Below, piece after piece: positions 24,559 through 33,035 of a DNA stretch of 64,000 nucleotides. The stretch covers positions 62,001 through 126,000 of the forward strand of contig QAYZ01000016.1 in NCBI GenBank assembly GCA_003054655.1, in the 5' to 3' direction. The stretch comes from Spartobacteria bacterium LR76. Its GTDB lineage: Bacteria > Verrucomicrobiota > Verrucomicrobiia > Chthoniobacterales > Terrimicrobiaceae. Position 1 is the first letter of the stretch; every line of letters begins with the position of its first letter. The translations under genes were made by a program, and so were the position numbers. Below the pieces are notes generated by a model. The model did no database searches. It was not told where the DNA came from and saw nothing but the letters and a program-made list of their open reading frames with translations.

Positions 24559-25428
24559 ATGCGCAAGGTGGCGGCTCTTTTCCTGTTGGCCGGTGTCGCG
24601 GCGGTTCAAGCCGCATCCCTCCCGGAGAGTGTGGTTTTTGTCGGCGAGGACAAATATCATGACCTGATCGAGAAAGGCCAGCGCGAGGGCTGGGCCAGCC
24701 TGCCCATCGGCGAGCGAACCACCCGCTTCGGCCTCGCTCTCCTCGGCACGCCGTACAAGAACTATACGCTCGAGCTGGACAGCCGCATCGAGACTCCCTG
24801 CGTAAACATGAACGGGATGGATTGCTGGACATTCTTCGAGATTTCTCTCGCCTCCGCTCGTTCGCTCAAGATTTCCCCGAATCCGACCACGACCGACATG
24901 TTGCGCATGATCGAGCTGGACCGCTATCGTGGAGGGAGGTGCAATGGCATCTTCACCTCCCGGCTGCACTATCTGGAGCAATGGCTCGCTGATAATCAAA
25001 GCCGCGGACTCGTCAAGGACGTGACGCCGGATCTGCCGGGAGCCCGCAAACTCAATCGCGAAATGCGCGAAATGTCCGCCGACTGGAAATCCAGCAAGCA
25101 GCTCCGGGCCAACCCCTCGCTCATCCCGGAGTTGGCCCGCATCGAGGATCAGCTTTCCCGGCGAGGCATCTATTACGTACCGAAGGCAAAGGTGCCTGCG
25201 GCCGAGAAGTACCTGAAGAACGGCGATGTCATCTGCATCGTGACCACCTGGCCCTATGGTTACACCTCCCATGTCGGCCTCGCCTATCGTGACAAGAACG
25301 GCGTGCTGCGCTTCATGCACGCCTCGAAAAACGCCGGTGAGGTGATCGTGGATACCCGCCTGAGCGCCTACCTGAATCGCTTCAAGAGCGATGCCGGAAT
25401 CATGGTTGCCCGGCCCAACGACATTTAG
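24559..25428 (+). CDS. DUF1460 family exported protein (NlpC/P60-like amidase fold)
   Basis: Start chosen at ATG 24559 (MRKVAALFLLAGVAAVQAAS), a signal peptide; the 60 codons upstream overlap the divergent gene's region. The protein has 289 residues. It has the DUF1460 cysteine motif NMNGMDCWTFFEISLASAR and the histidine strand YTSHVGLAYR, then LRFMHASKNAGEVI. The family is predicted to cleave peptidoglycan amide bonds with a Cys-His pair (Bacteroides homologues are N-acetylmuramoyl-L-alanine amidases). It probably acts in the periplasm on cell wall or wall fragments. Confidence 0.88.
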   Translation: MRKVAALFLLAGVAAVQAASLPESVVFVGEDKYHDLIEKGQREGWASLPIGERTTRFGLALLGTPYKNYTLELDSRIETPCVNMNGMDCWTFFEISLASARSLKISPNPTTTDMLRMIELDRYRGGRCNGIFTSRLHYLEQWLADNQSRGLVKDVTPDLPGARKLNREMREMSADWKSSKQLRANPSLIPELARIEDQLSRRGIYYVPKAKVPAAEKYLKNGDVICIVTTWPYGYTSHVGLAYRDKNGVLRFMHASKNAGEVIVDTRLSAYLNRFKSDAGIMVARPNDI

Positions 25429-25437
25429 CGTTCGGCT

Positions 25438-26139
25438 TCAAGCCTTGACCGCTGTGTAGATGCTGGCAATGCCCAGACAGAGTCGGTGCTGGGCCACGCC
25501 GTGATAGCCGCAGCGCTGGAGCAGGGAAAACATCTGCTCGTCGCGCGGGAAGCTCTCGATTGAGGTGCCGAGATATTCGTAAGCCTCCTTGTTGCCCGTG
25601 ATGGCGGCGGCAAAGCGCGGCAGGACGTTGTGCAGATAGAGGCGATACGCCGAGCGAATCGGAGCCGCCGGGGGCATGGAAAAATCCATCACCAGCAGAA
25701 ACCCGCCGTGGCGAAGCACGCGGTTCATTTCGCGCAACGCACCTTCCCATGAGGCCATGTTGCGCAAGCCAAAGGCCACGGTTAGCGCGTCGAAGGTGCC
25801 GTCGCGGAAGGGAAGGTTCAGACCATCGGCCTGGATGAGGACTGGAATATTTTTTCCTCGAGCCACCTCCAGCATCGGCAGGCAAAAATCAGCGCCCACG
25901 ATTTCCGCCTTGGGATTGGCCGAGGCGAGGGCCTTCGCGAGATCACCGCTGCCCGTTGCGAGATCGAGGATGCGATTTGGCCGGGTGGCGGCCACGAGAT
26001 TGGCCGCCTTGGCGCGCCAGAGAAAATCAAATCCGCCACTCAGGAGGTGATTGGCGAGGTCGTACCGGCCCGCGATGGCCGAGAAGGTCTTGCGGACAAA
26101 GCCGGGATTCTGTTGTGGAAGCGTAGTTTGAATCGCCAT
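25438..26139 (-). CDS. ubiE: demethylmenaquinone methyltransferase
   Basis: A 233-residue SAM methyltransferase of the UbiE/MenG family, started at the ATG giving MAIQTTLPQQNPGFVRKTFS with a GGAGG site about 12 nt upstream. Motifs are IAGRYDLANHLLSGGFDFLW, LDLATGSGDLAKAL (SAM site), ADGLNLPFRDGTFDALTVAF and REMNRVLRHGG. It adds the final C-methyl to demethylmenaquinone (or the ubiquinone precursor). In this lineage menaquinone is the likely product (inference). tRNA-Leu lies 52 bp upstream on the same strand. Confidence 0.93.
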   Translation of the reverse strand: MAIQTTLPQQNPGFVRKTFSAIAGRYDLANHLLSGGFDFLWRAKAANLVAATRPNRILDLATGSGDLAKALASANPKAEIVGADFCLPMLEVARGKNIPVLIQADGLNLPFRDGTFDALTVAFGLRNMASWEGALREMNRVLRHGGFLLVMDFSMPPAAPIRSAYRLYLHNVLPRFAAAITGNKEAYEYLGTSIESFPRDEQMFSLLQRCGYHGVAQHRLCLGIASIYTAVKA

Positions 26140-26191
26140 CGAGTTTCGATGCCTCCGGTAGGCGGACTCCCGCCGAGTTTTCGGCTGGGAG

Positions 26192-26276
26192 TGGTGCTCA
26201 CGAGAGGATTCGAACCTCCAAGGGTTTCCCCATACGCTCCTGAGGCGTACGCGTCTGCCAGTTCCGCCACGTGAGC
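26192..26276 (-). tRNA. tRNA-Leu (CAG)
   Basis: On the minus strand, acceptor GCTCACG pairs with CGTGAGC plus A, and CCA is encoded. It has a long variable arm, as expected for a class II tRNA. The anticodon stem-loop TACGC CTCAGGA GCGTA gives CAG. The T loop is TTCGAAT. Just downstream, 26166-26192 forms a further stem-loop before ubiE. Confidence 0.97.
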
Positions 26277-26385
26277 AGATTGAACGAATAGAATTGCTCC
26301 ACTGTCTCACGGTGTAAATCGGAAAATTCAATTTTCCACTCGCCTTGATTTTCAGGGCATGCCAAACAAATCGAACTCCATTTCA

Positions 26386-27573
26386 ATGAAGAAATCCCTC
26401 TCCCTCGTGTTGTGCACGGCTACGGCCGCCGCCGCCACGCTCGCCATGACCTCCTGCAAGCCGTCCCAGCCCGCGGCCTCCGAACCCACCGCAGCGCCTT
26501 CCGCCACCCCGGCGGCCACGGCTGCCAGCCCTGCACCGGCGGCTTCCGCAGACGCGAGCGCCCCGGCTTCGCCCCTCGGCCTGAAGGACCCGGTTGCCAT
26601 CGTCAATGGAGAGCCAATTTCGCTCAAGGAGCTCCAGGATGCCTTTGATACCGCCGTAAAGTCCTCTGGAATCGATGCAGCCAGCCTGAGTGATGCCCAG
26701 AAAATCGAGGGTTACCACCAGCTCCTCGACGAGTTGATCGTCGACAAGCTCATCGCAAAGCAGGCAGCCAGCGTAGAGGTCACCCAGGCCGACGTCGATG
26801 CCGAGGTGGCCAAGATCAAGAAGCAGTTCCCGACCGAGGAGGACTTCAACAAGCAGCTCGCCCAGGTGGGACAGTCTCCGGAAAAGGTTGCCGAGACCAT
26901 CAAGAAGATGCTCCAGCAGCAGCGCTGGGTGGAGAGCCAGGTTGCTGACAAGGTCACGGTCAACCCCGAGGACGCGCAGAAATTTTACAACGACAACAAG
27001 CAGGAGTTCAAGGAGGATGCCTCCGTCAAGGCCAGCCACATCCTGATCCGCGTGGATGAAAACGCCCCCGAGGATGTCGTGAAGCAAAAGCAGGCCGAAG
27101 CCGCCAAGATCGCCGCGCTCGCCTCGAAGAAGGGGGCGGATTTTGCCGCTCTCGCCAAGCAGTATTCCGAAGAACCCGGGGCCAAGGAGTCCGGCGGCGA
27201 CCTCGGTTTCTTTACCAAGGATCGCATGGTCCCCGAGTTTGCCGAAGCCGCCTTCAGCCAGAAGGTCGGTCAGGTGAGCCAGCCCGTGCACACCCAGTTT
27301 GGCTGGCACGTCATCAAGGTGACCGATACCAAGGAAGCCCGCGTACTGCCCTTTGACGAGGTGAAGAACGACCTGACGAACTACCTCAAGCGCAACAAGC
27401 AGCGTGAGGCGGTCCAGAACCTGATCAAGGAACTCCGCGACAGCGCCAAGGTGGAAAATAACCTTCCGCCAGCTCCTGCTCCCGAAACCTCCGTCGCCCC
27501 GGTCGCTCCGATCGACGCAGCCACGGCCCCGACTGTCGATCCGGCGAAGGCCCCCGGAGGCATCAATCCGTAA
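26386..27573 (+). CDS. parvulin-type peptidyl-prolyl isomerase lipoprotein (SurA/PrsA-like)
   Basis: I favour ATG 26386 (MKKSLSLVLCTATAAAATLA) because it opens a lipoprotein signal ending MTSC; ATG 26359, nine codons earlier, is possible, and neither has a clear ribosome site. A low-complexity Ala/Pro/Ser linker is followed by a SurA N-like domain (VAIVNGEPISLKELQDAF). The parvulin domain carries VKASHILIRVDENAPEDVV, GADFAALAKQYSEEPGAKES, GGDLGFFTKDRMVPEFAEA and FGWHVIKV. The tail is Pro/Ala-rich. It should help outer-membrane or secreted proteins fold in the periplasm. It ends 3 bp before the next gene. Confidence 0.92.
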   Translation: MKKSLSLVLCTATAAAATLAMTSCKPSQPAASEPTAAPSATPAATAASPAPAASADASAPASPLGLKDPVAIVNGEPISLKELQDAFDTAVKSSGIDAASLSDAQKIEGYHQLLDELIVDKLIAKQAASVEVTQADVDAEVAKIKKQFPTEEDFNKQLAQVGQSPEKVAETIKKMLQQQRWVESQVADKVTVNPEDAQKFYNDNKQEFKEDASVKASHILIRVDENAPEDVVKQKQAEAAKIAALASKKGADFAALAKQYSEEPGAKESGGDLGFFTKDRMVPEFAEAAFSQKVGQVSQPVHTQFGWHVIKVTDTKEARVLPFDEVKNDLTNYLKRNKQREAVQNLIKELRDSAKVENNLPPAPAPETSVAPVAPIDAATAPTVDPAKAPGGINP

Positions 27574-27576
27574 GCA

Positions 27577-28554
27577 ATGGCTCGCTCGGCGAAACCCAAC
27601 GTCGGAGTCATCGGCCTCGGGCTGATCGGCTCCCGCGTGGCAGCAAATCTCCGCAAGGCTGGTTATCAGGTGTGGGTGTGGAGTCGCTCACCGCGACCGG
27701 AACCCAACTTCCTATCGTCGGCTGCGGAGGTGGCTGAGTCCGCCAAGCAGATCCAGATATTTGTTTCCGACGGAGCCGCCTTGCTCGAAACGGTCAAGGC
27801 GATGGCTCCGGCTCTCGGACCCGAGCACGTGGTGATCAATCACACCACGGTCTCTCCTGCCGAGACGGTGGCGGCCTCGCACGTAGTGCAGGAGCGCCAT
27901 GCCAGGTATCTCGACGCTCCCTTCACCGGGAGCCGCGATGCCGCAGCCGCCGGGCAGATTGTTTTCTACATCGGCGGAGACGCCGGCGCTCTGGAAAAGG
28001 TCCGACCTCAGCTCGAGGTGAATGCCAAGGCGATCCTTCCCGTCGGGGAGATCGGTCAGGCCGCCGCCCTCAAGATCGCGATGAACGTCATCATCGCCGT
28101 CTCCACGGCCGCGTACTCCGAGGCGCTCGCCATCATCGATCGCAGCGGCATTCCGCTGTACAAATTTGGTGAGGCCTTCCAATTGCATGGAGCCAACTCC
28201 GCTCTCGGCAACATGAAGCTGCCCGGCATGATCAAGGGCAACTTCGAGCCGAGCTTTGCGCTCAAGCACATGTTCAAGGACGTGCAGATCGCACTGAACA
28301 TGGCCTCCGAGTACGGCATTGATCTTCCTGCCTCCACCGCTTTTGCCGGGGCCGCGATGTCCGGCCTCCAGAGCGGTTGGGCGGAGGAAGACTTCTCCGT
28401 CCTCGCCCGCCAGTACGGGTTCCCCAACCCCGATCACGAGATTCCCGAGGGAACATTCCCGTCCGGTGGCGCGCAGCCTGATAATGGAGCGAGCGCCCCT
28501 TCGCTGGCTCAGCCCAAAAAGGGAATTTTCCCGCTCTTTGGACCAAAGAGCTAG
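27577..28554 (+). CDS. NAD(P)-dependent beta-hydroxyacid dehydrogenase family protein
   Basis: A 325-residue protein of the 3-hydroxyisobutyrate dehydrogenase family. The N-terminal Rossmann motif is VGVIGLGLIGSRVAANLRKA; the substrate loop is DAPFTGSRDAAAAGQIVFYI; catalytic Lys is in AALKIAMNVIIAVS. Members include glyoxylate/succinic semialdehyde and tartronate semialdehyde reductases. The variant cofactor loop (VWVWSRSPRP) slightly favours NADP. About 35 C-terminal residues (after GFPNPDHEIPEGTFP) form a Pro/Ser-rich tail of unknown purpose. Exact substrate is unknown. Confidence 0.85.
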   Translation: MARSAKPNVGVIGLGLIGSRVAANLRKAGYQVWVWSRSPRPEPNFLSSAAEVAESAKQIQIFVSDGAALLETVKAMAPALGPEHVVINHTTVSPAETVAASHVVQERHARYLDAPFTGSRDAAAAGQIVFYIGGDAGALEKVRPQLEVNAKAILPVGEIGQAAALKIAMNVIIAVSTAAYSEALAIIDRSGIPLYKFGEAFQLHGANSALGNMKLPGMIKGNFEPSFALKHMFKDVQIALNMASEYGIDLPASTAFAGAAMSGLQSGWAEEDFSVLARQYGFPNPDHEIPEGTFPSGGAQPDNGASAPSLAQPKKGIFPLFGPKS

Positions 28555-28555
28555 C

Positions 28556-29404
28556 ATGTCCGGCGAGGCTGGCTTTTCATCCCCGCAAGGGTATTTCGCA
28601 CTCTCTGGGCTCGGTCGCATCCGTGTGACGGGTGCTGATCGCCTGCGCTACCTCAATGGCCAGACGAGCAACGATCTCCGCAAGCTTCAGCCTGGCTCGG
28701 CGCTGAGCGCCCTGGTGCTGACGGCGAAGGGGAAAATCTGTGCTCCCGTGCAAATATGGGAGGATGGAGACGCGCACGTCGTCGAGACCGTTGCCGAACT
28801 CTCGGAAACCCTGCTCGCCCGCCTCGAGCGCTACGCCATCGCAGACGATGTAAGCTTTGAACTCATGGATTCCGCTCCGGGCTGGCACGTTCTCGGAGAG
28901 AGCGTCGACGGATTGCGTGTCAACCGGCTCGGCGCATTTGGCGTCGATGTCTCCACGCTGCCGGCAGGCCTCGGCGAGTTTTCCGCGGATGAGGTGGAGC
29001 GCCTCCGCATCCTCCGGGGTGTCCCGGCCTGGGGTGCCGAGATCGACGAAGACACTCTCCCGCAAGAGGCTCGGCTCGACCGCTCCGCCGTCGATTTTCA
29101 CAAGGGATGCTACGTCGGCCAGGAGGTGGTTTCCCGCCTGCGCAGTGTCGGAAGAGTCAGCGAGATCCTCACTCTTTTCCGAGGAGACATTTCCCTTCAA
29201 CCAGGGCGTTGCGCATGGGTTTTGGCCGACTCCACGGGGGCGAAGACAGCCCGCATCACCAGTATCGCACCGCTTTCTCCACCGTTTTTTGCCCTCGGCT
29301 ATACCTCCACTCGCTCGGAGGAGGCGGTTTTCTCCGTGGTAGATGAAACTGGGGCTTGCCTTGGCCGCGTGGAAAAGACTGAATTCCCCCTTACTCTCGA
29401 ATGA
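28556..29404 (+). CDS. ygfZ: YgfZ/GcvT-type folate-binding protein
   Basis: Started at ATG 28556, one base after the previous stop. A 282-residue GcvT-like protein with the YgfZ signature HKGCYVGQEVVSRL, whose Cys is important in E. coli YgfZ. The N-terminal core has VTGADRLRYLNGQTSNDLRK. YgfZ proteins help build or repair iron-sulfur clusters, as in MiaB, using tetrahydrofolate. It overlaps the cyclophilin gene by 4 bp. Confidence 0.9.
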   Translation: MSGEAGFSSPQGYFALSGLGRIRVTGADRLRYLNGQTSNDLRKLQPGSALSALVLTAKGKICAPVQIWEDGDAHVVETVAELSETLLARLERYAIADDVSFELMDSAPGWHVLGESVDGLRVNRLGAFGVDVSTLPAGLGEFSADEVERLRILRGVPAWGAEIDEDTLPQEARLDRSAVDFHKGCYVGQEVVSRLRSVGRVSEILTLFRGDISLQPGRCAWVLADSTGAKTARITSIAPLSPPFFALGYTSTRSEEAVFSVVDETGACLGRVEKTEFPLTLE

Positions 29405-30003
29405 AGATCCATCTGATCGTCGCCGCGCTCGTCGTTGGCTTTCTCACCGCCTCTCACGCCCAGACCTTGGGGCCGGAGGTTGCGGTCATGCAGATCCGTA
29501 TCGGCAAGGAAAAGCAGCGTCAGCAGGTCGTGATCGGCCTCTACGATCAGGATGCCCCCCTGACCGTGGCGAACTTCAAGGATCTCTGCCGTCGCAATTT
29601 CTACCGCGGCATGCGCTTCCACCGCGCTTTCCCAGGCTCCCTCGTCCAGACCGGCGACCCGTACAGTCGTCACGGCGACAACGATCGGTCCGGCACCGGC
29701 GGCCCAGGCTACACGGTGCCTGCCGAGATCAAGCGTAACAATATCCGCGGCTCCGTGGGCACATCTCGTCTGCCCGATAACGTCAATCCGGCCAAAGCCT
29801 CCAATGGCAGCCAGATCTATTTTGCCCTCACATCCCTCCCGAAACTCGACGGAAAGAACACCGTCTTCGGGGAAGTCCTCGAGGGACTGGACGTTTTGGA
29901 GGCAATCAGCAATCAGCCGACAGATAGTAACGATTTTCCATTGGCAAAGATCATAATAGAGTCTATTACCATCCAACCGCGCTTCGCCGGACAGGCGAGG
30001 TAG
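29401..30003 (+). CDS. cyclophilin-type peptidyl-prolyl isomerase, exported
   Basis: A 200-residue protein with signal peptide MKIHLIVAALVVGFLTASHA. Cyclophilin core motifs are DQDAPLTVANFKDLCRRNFY, MRFHRAFPGSLVQTGDP, SQIYFAL and DGKNTVFGEVLEGLDVLEAI. The catalytic Arg lies in FHRAFPG. It accelerates proline isomerisation in the periplasm. The start overlaps the ygfZ stop (ATGA), so the pair is translationally coupled. tRNA-Tyr follows 29 bp downstream. Confidence 0.93.
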   Translation: MKIHLIVAALVVGFLTASHAQTLGPEVAVMQIRIGKEKQRQQVVIGLYDQDAPLTVANFKDLCRRNFYRGMRFHRAFPGSLVQTGDPYSRHGDNDRSGTGGPGYTVPAEIKRNNIRGSVGTSRLPDNVNPAKASNGSQIYFALTSLPKLDGKNTVFGEVLEGLDVLEAISNQPTDSNDFPLAKIIIESITIQPRFAGQAR

Positions 30004-30032
30004 TAACCTTCAGCGCGGAGGCTTTCCCAAAC

Positions 30033-30118
30033 GGGTAGGTACCGAAGTGGCCAAACGGGGCGGACTGTAAATCCGCTGGCTTACGCCTTCAGTGGTTCGA
30101 ATCCACTCCTGCCCACCA
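30033..30118 (+). tRNA. tRNA-Tyr (GTA)
   Basis: Acceptor GGGTAGG pairs with CCTGCCC (one G-T), followed by A and encoded CCA. Anticodon stem GCGGA/TCCGC with loop CTGTAAA gives GTA. A long variable arm, as in bacterial tRNA-Tyr, precedes the T arm (GTGGTTCGAATCCAC). Confidence 0.97.
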
Positions 30119-30123
30119 TCTTG

Positions 30124-30157
30124 AAACCCGCATGAGCAAAGGCTCTGCGGGTTTTTT
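30124..30157 (+). terminator. rho-independent terminator of tRNA-Tyr
   Basis: Stem AAACCCGCA/TGCGGGTTT, continued by GAGC/GCTC after a one-base bulge, has loop AAAG and is followed by a T run. It begins six bases after the tRNA 3' end, so it should end the tRNA transcript. Confidence 0.9.
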
Positions 30158-30228
30158 GGTGTTTTTGGCCATTGCCACAGGAAACACGTGGAAACGACGC
30201 GTAAAGCTGTGCCCTTTGCTGGTTTTTA

Positions 30229-31510
30229 GGCTCTCCGCCAAAAAGTGGGGACGAGGTCAATGGTTGATGTTGAGTTATCCGCCTTGGGCGATGACGCGCA
30301 AACGGTAGTTGTGGAAGTTTTTGAAGCCGTAGGCTCGTCTTTGAATGAGTTTCATCTTGCGGTGGAACCCTTCGGTGATGCCGTTGTTTCTGGTAAAGCG
30401 CCACATGGTGACGAGGGCCTCCCTCCAGTGGTGGAAGGTCTTGGCCAGGCGCACGAGGGGTTCGAAGGTGCTTTGCCGCAGGTCTTCGATCAGGCGCAGC
30501 AGGCGGCCGATGTGGTGGCGGCAGGCTCGGGCGGTTTGGTGCTTGAGCCGTAACAGGTCCCATAGCTCGATCATCTTTTCGTGGAGAGGCTGCAAGGCGG
30601 GATAATCGGCCAGCAGCTTGCGCAGCCTGCCCTGCTGGCGTTCCTCCAGACGGCTGGGATGGCGGCGCAGCACGCTCAGGAGACCACGATGGTTTTTGAG
30701 CTCGGGAACGATCTGACGAGCCAGCTCCAGGAAGTGATGCTGAAGAACGCGCACGACATGGAACCGATCCGCCACGATGCGGGCGTTGGGGAACCAGCGC
30801 CGCACCAAGGCCCGGTAGGACCCCGAGAGGTCGATGCAGACCACCTTGACCTTCTCACGGCCTTGCAGACGGCTCAGGAAGGCCGCCAGCTCACGTTCAC
30901 TGCGCCCTGGCACGATGTCAAAGATCCGGCGGTTCTTCAAATCGCAGAACGTCGTCGCAAAGGGCATACCGCGATGCACCCGGTGCTCGTCGATGCCCAG
31001 GATCTGCGGACACTGCAGGCTCTCGCGCTCCCGCGCCTTGCGGCCCGTAAACTCCGCGTAAATGCGGCCCACTGTCGCACTGCCCACCCGCCGCATCCTG
31101 GCCATCGCCGTGGCGCAAATGCCTTCATGATGCTCCCGGTAAATGCTCTCCCTCTAGGGCTCCGCGCTCCGACGCCACGGTCGCAATCCGGGCATCTCGG
31201 AGAGGAACCTGCGTCCGCAGTCCCGACACTCCCACCGCCTCGTCTGGATCCTCAACCGGCTCGCTCGCCCGAAAGTGTCCAAATGCCGCGCCTGCCGCTC
31301 ATACCTCCCTTTGCTCACCAGCCGCGAACCGCAGCAGTGCCGGCATTGCTGCCGCTCCTGTTCCAGTTCGACGCTTACGATCTCTTCCTGGTTGCTTTGC
31401 CTGCCGATCACTCGGTAACCTTTGATTCCTATACACACTGGGGCCATGTTGGTCGTCCTTCGACCTGATGGCCCCACTTTTTGATCATGAGCCTTTTTTG
31501 GCGGAGAACC
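30229..31510. mobile_element. ISL3-family insertion sequence, defective transposase
   Basis: About 1.28 kb bounded by inverted ends GGCTCTCCGCCAAAAA (30229 onward) and GGTTCTCCGCCAAAAA read inward from 31510. It carries one minus-strand transposase frame of ISL3 type. No 8-bp target duplication is visible: the flanking octamers differ (GGTTTTTA and GCGGAGAG). The element lies between the tRNA-Tyr terminator and tRNA-Arg. The right end carries a second AAAAAGTGGGG block inside the terminus. Confidence 0.85.
30275..31477 (-). pseudogene. ISL3-family transposase with in-frame amber stop
   Basis: Residues 1-107 (from 31477) form the N-terminal zinc-ribbon part (CRHCCGSRL and WECRDCGRRF, two Cys pairs). 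The frame then meets TAG at 31154-31156 after GLRPWRRSAEP and continues in the same frame as YREHHEGICATAMARMRRVG. The DDE domain follows: LGIDEHRVHRG, VCIDLSGSYRALVRRWFPNA, ADRFHVVRV, NNGITEGFHRKMKLIQRRAY. The C-terminus is intact. Joined, it is about 400 codons, normal for ISL3. A single nonsense codon, not a frameshift, breaks it. An internal ATG at 31105 could give only the catalytic part. Probably inactive unless the stop is read through. Confidence 0.9.
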
Positions 31511-31535
31511 GCGGAGAGCACACCCGACCCGGGAG

Positions 31536-31612
31536 TGGTGCAGCCGAAGGGAGTCGAACCCCTAACCTTCTGATCCGTAGTCAGATGCTCTATCCAATTG
31601 AGCTACGGCTGC
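31536..31612 (-). tRNA. tRNA-Arg (ACG)
   Basis: On the minus strand, acceptor GCAGCCG pairs with CGGCTGC plus A, with CCA encoded. Anticodon stem TCTGA/TCAGA with loop CTACGGA gives ACG, whose A34 is normally edited to inosine to read CGN. The T loop is TTCGACT. Confidence 0.97.
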
Positions 31613-31684
31613 ATGAACAAGGGAGGGAAATTAAAGCGAGGTTTCGGCGGGAGGTCAAATGGGAAATTGGAGAAAATTTTCCCA

Positions 31685-31743
31685 CGAATTGACTCAAAGG
31701 AAAAGACACCGTTGAGCGGCGGCTTTGAGAATGAATGGAAAAA
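31685..31743 (+). repeat. dispersed hairpin-forming repeat, copy 2
   Basis: Its first 26 bp are identical to 18585-18610. A 4-bp insertion (GTTG) then precedes similarity to GGCTTTGAGAATG..TGGAAAAA. Arms CTCAAAG and CTTTGAG pair perfectly here. It lies between tRNA-Arg and the serine hydrolase gene, in the same orientation as copy 1. The rest of 31613-31894 shows no gene. Confidence 0.8.
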
Positions 31744-31894
31744 GTCCTCAGGAGGTTTGGGAGCAGGTGGGCCGAGGTGTGGGGACGAGATTAGGAGGGA
31801 TGGAAAACCGGGCGAGACGCCAGCCGTTACCCAGTATGCTTGTCCGACAGGTATTGGTGGGATTGCGCTCCGGCGGGAGATATGTCTTCATGCG

Positions 31895-32983
31895 ATGATG
31901 CACCCTGCCAGTCGCGACCTTCAGTCTTTGTTGGATGATTATACCTCATCGGAAAAAGAGCGTGGGCTGCAACTTGCGGTTTACAAGGATGGTGAGCTCG
32001 TCATCGACTTGTGCTCTGGGATTGCCAATGCCGAGACGGGCGAAAAAGTGACCAGCGAGACACTTTTCCCCGTCTTCTCTGTCTCCAAAGGCATTGCTGC
32101 AACGATTGTTCATCGGTTGGTCGCGCGGGGGTTGCTGGCTTACGATAAACCCATTGCCGCCTGGTGGCCGGAGTTTGGCTGTCTTGGGAAAGAGGAGATC
32201 ACGCTTGCTGATGTCCTGAGTCATTCCGCTGGCTTGCAGAATATCCCGGCCGGAACGAAATGGGCCGATCTGGCCGACTGGTCCGGCATGTGCCGGAGAC
32301 TGGCGGAGGCGAGTCCGGCATTTCCGCCAGGTACGGCGGTGGAGTATCATGCCATCACGTATGGCTGGCTGGTCGGAGAACCTGCCTGCCGGGTCTCCGG
32401 GCTGGATTTCCCGGCGTTGCTCTGGCGTGAGATTTTGGAACCGCTCGGCCTCTCGGAGTTATTTATCGGCAACGACAAGCCGTGGAGACTGCCGATCGCC
32501 GTCCTCGAGGAGGAGGGGGGCACTGTCGATGTTCCGGATCCGGAAACGCCTCGCTCGATCCCGGTCTGGCTCCTGCCTCTTGCCTCGATGATGAATGACG
32601 CGGATGCCCAGAGAGCGTGCATGCCAGCCTCCAGCGGGCTCGCTACGGCGCGGGCGGTTGCACGGCATTATGCGGCGCTCCTGCCGGGAGGAGTCGACGG
32701 CGTGCGCCTGCTGGATGACGAGACGCTGGATCGTGTGACTGCGCTGCATCCGCCCCGGCTGGCACCTGATGTGGAGACCGGTTTTGGCCTCGGGTACCAT
32801 GTCGAAACCCTCGCGGGTCCCGCAGGCCGGCAGATCCGCTCCTTTGGCCACGGCGGCCATGGCGGGGCAAAGGGATTTGCCGACATCGAGAGCGGGCTGG
32901 CGATCAGCCTGACCAAGAACAAGCTGAACACAGAACCCTATGCGCAGGAGATCGTCGATGCGGTGAGGACTCTGCTGACCTAG
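31895..32983 (+). CDS. serine hydrolase of the beta-lactamase/esterase (EstB-like) family
   Basis: Start chosen at ATG 31895 (MMHPASRDLQSLLDDY); earlier in-frame codons run through repeat sequence without protein character. A 362-residue protein with the class C-like motif SVSK (S62, K65), then TYGWLVGE corresponding to the tyrosine region, and a final HGGHGG. There is no signal peptide. Such proteins are mostly carboxylesterases or D-aminopeptidase-like enzymes and not true beta-lactamases. The substrate is unknown. Confidence 0.88.
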   Translation: MMHPASRDLQSLLDDYTSSEKERGLQLAVYKDGELVIDLCSGIANAETGEKVTSETLFPVFSVSKGIAATIVHRLVARGLLAYDKPIAAWWPEFGCLGKEEITLADVLSHSAGLQNIPAGTKWADLADWSGMCRRLAEASPAFPPGTAVEYHAITYGWLVGEPACRVSGLDFPALLWREILEPLGLSELFIGNDKPWRLPIAVLEEEGGTVDVPDPETPRSIPVWLLPLASMMNDADAQRACMPASSGLATARAVARHYAALLPGGVDGVRLLDDETLDRVTALHPPRLAPDVETGFGLGYHVETLAGPAGRQIRSFGHGGHGGAKGFADIESGLAISLTKNKLNTEPYAQEIVDAVRTLLT

Positions 32984-33035
32984 CGGCCCCGGAGTTGCAT
33001 CCGGAAGGACTCTGCATACGTTGAACTATCAAGTT

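Noticed and set aside
31105-31154. Frameshift between the two transposase halves
   Set aside because: The halves are in the same frame (start-to-start distance is a multiple of three), so the break is the TAG codon at 31154-31156 alone.
30581-31468. Plus-strand frame of 295 codons over the IS
   Set aside because: It is antisense to the transposase, whose motifs are clear on the minus strand.
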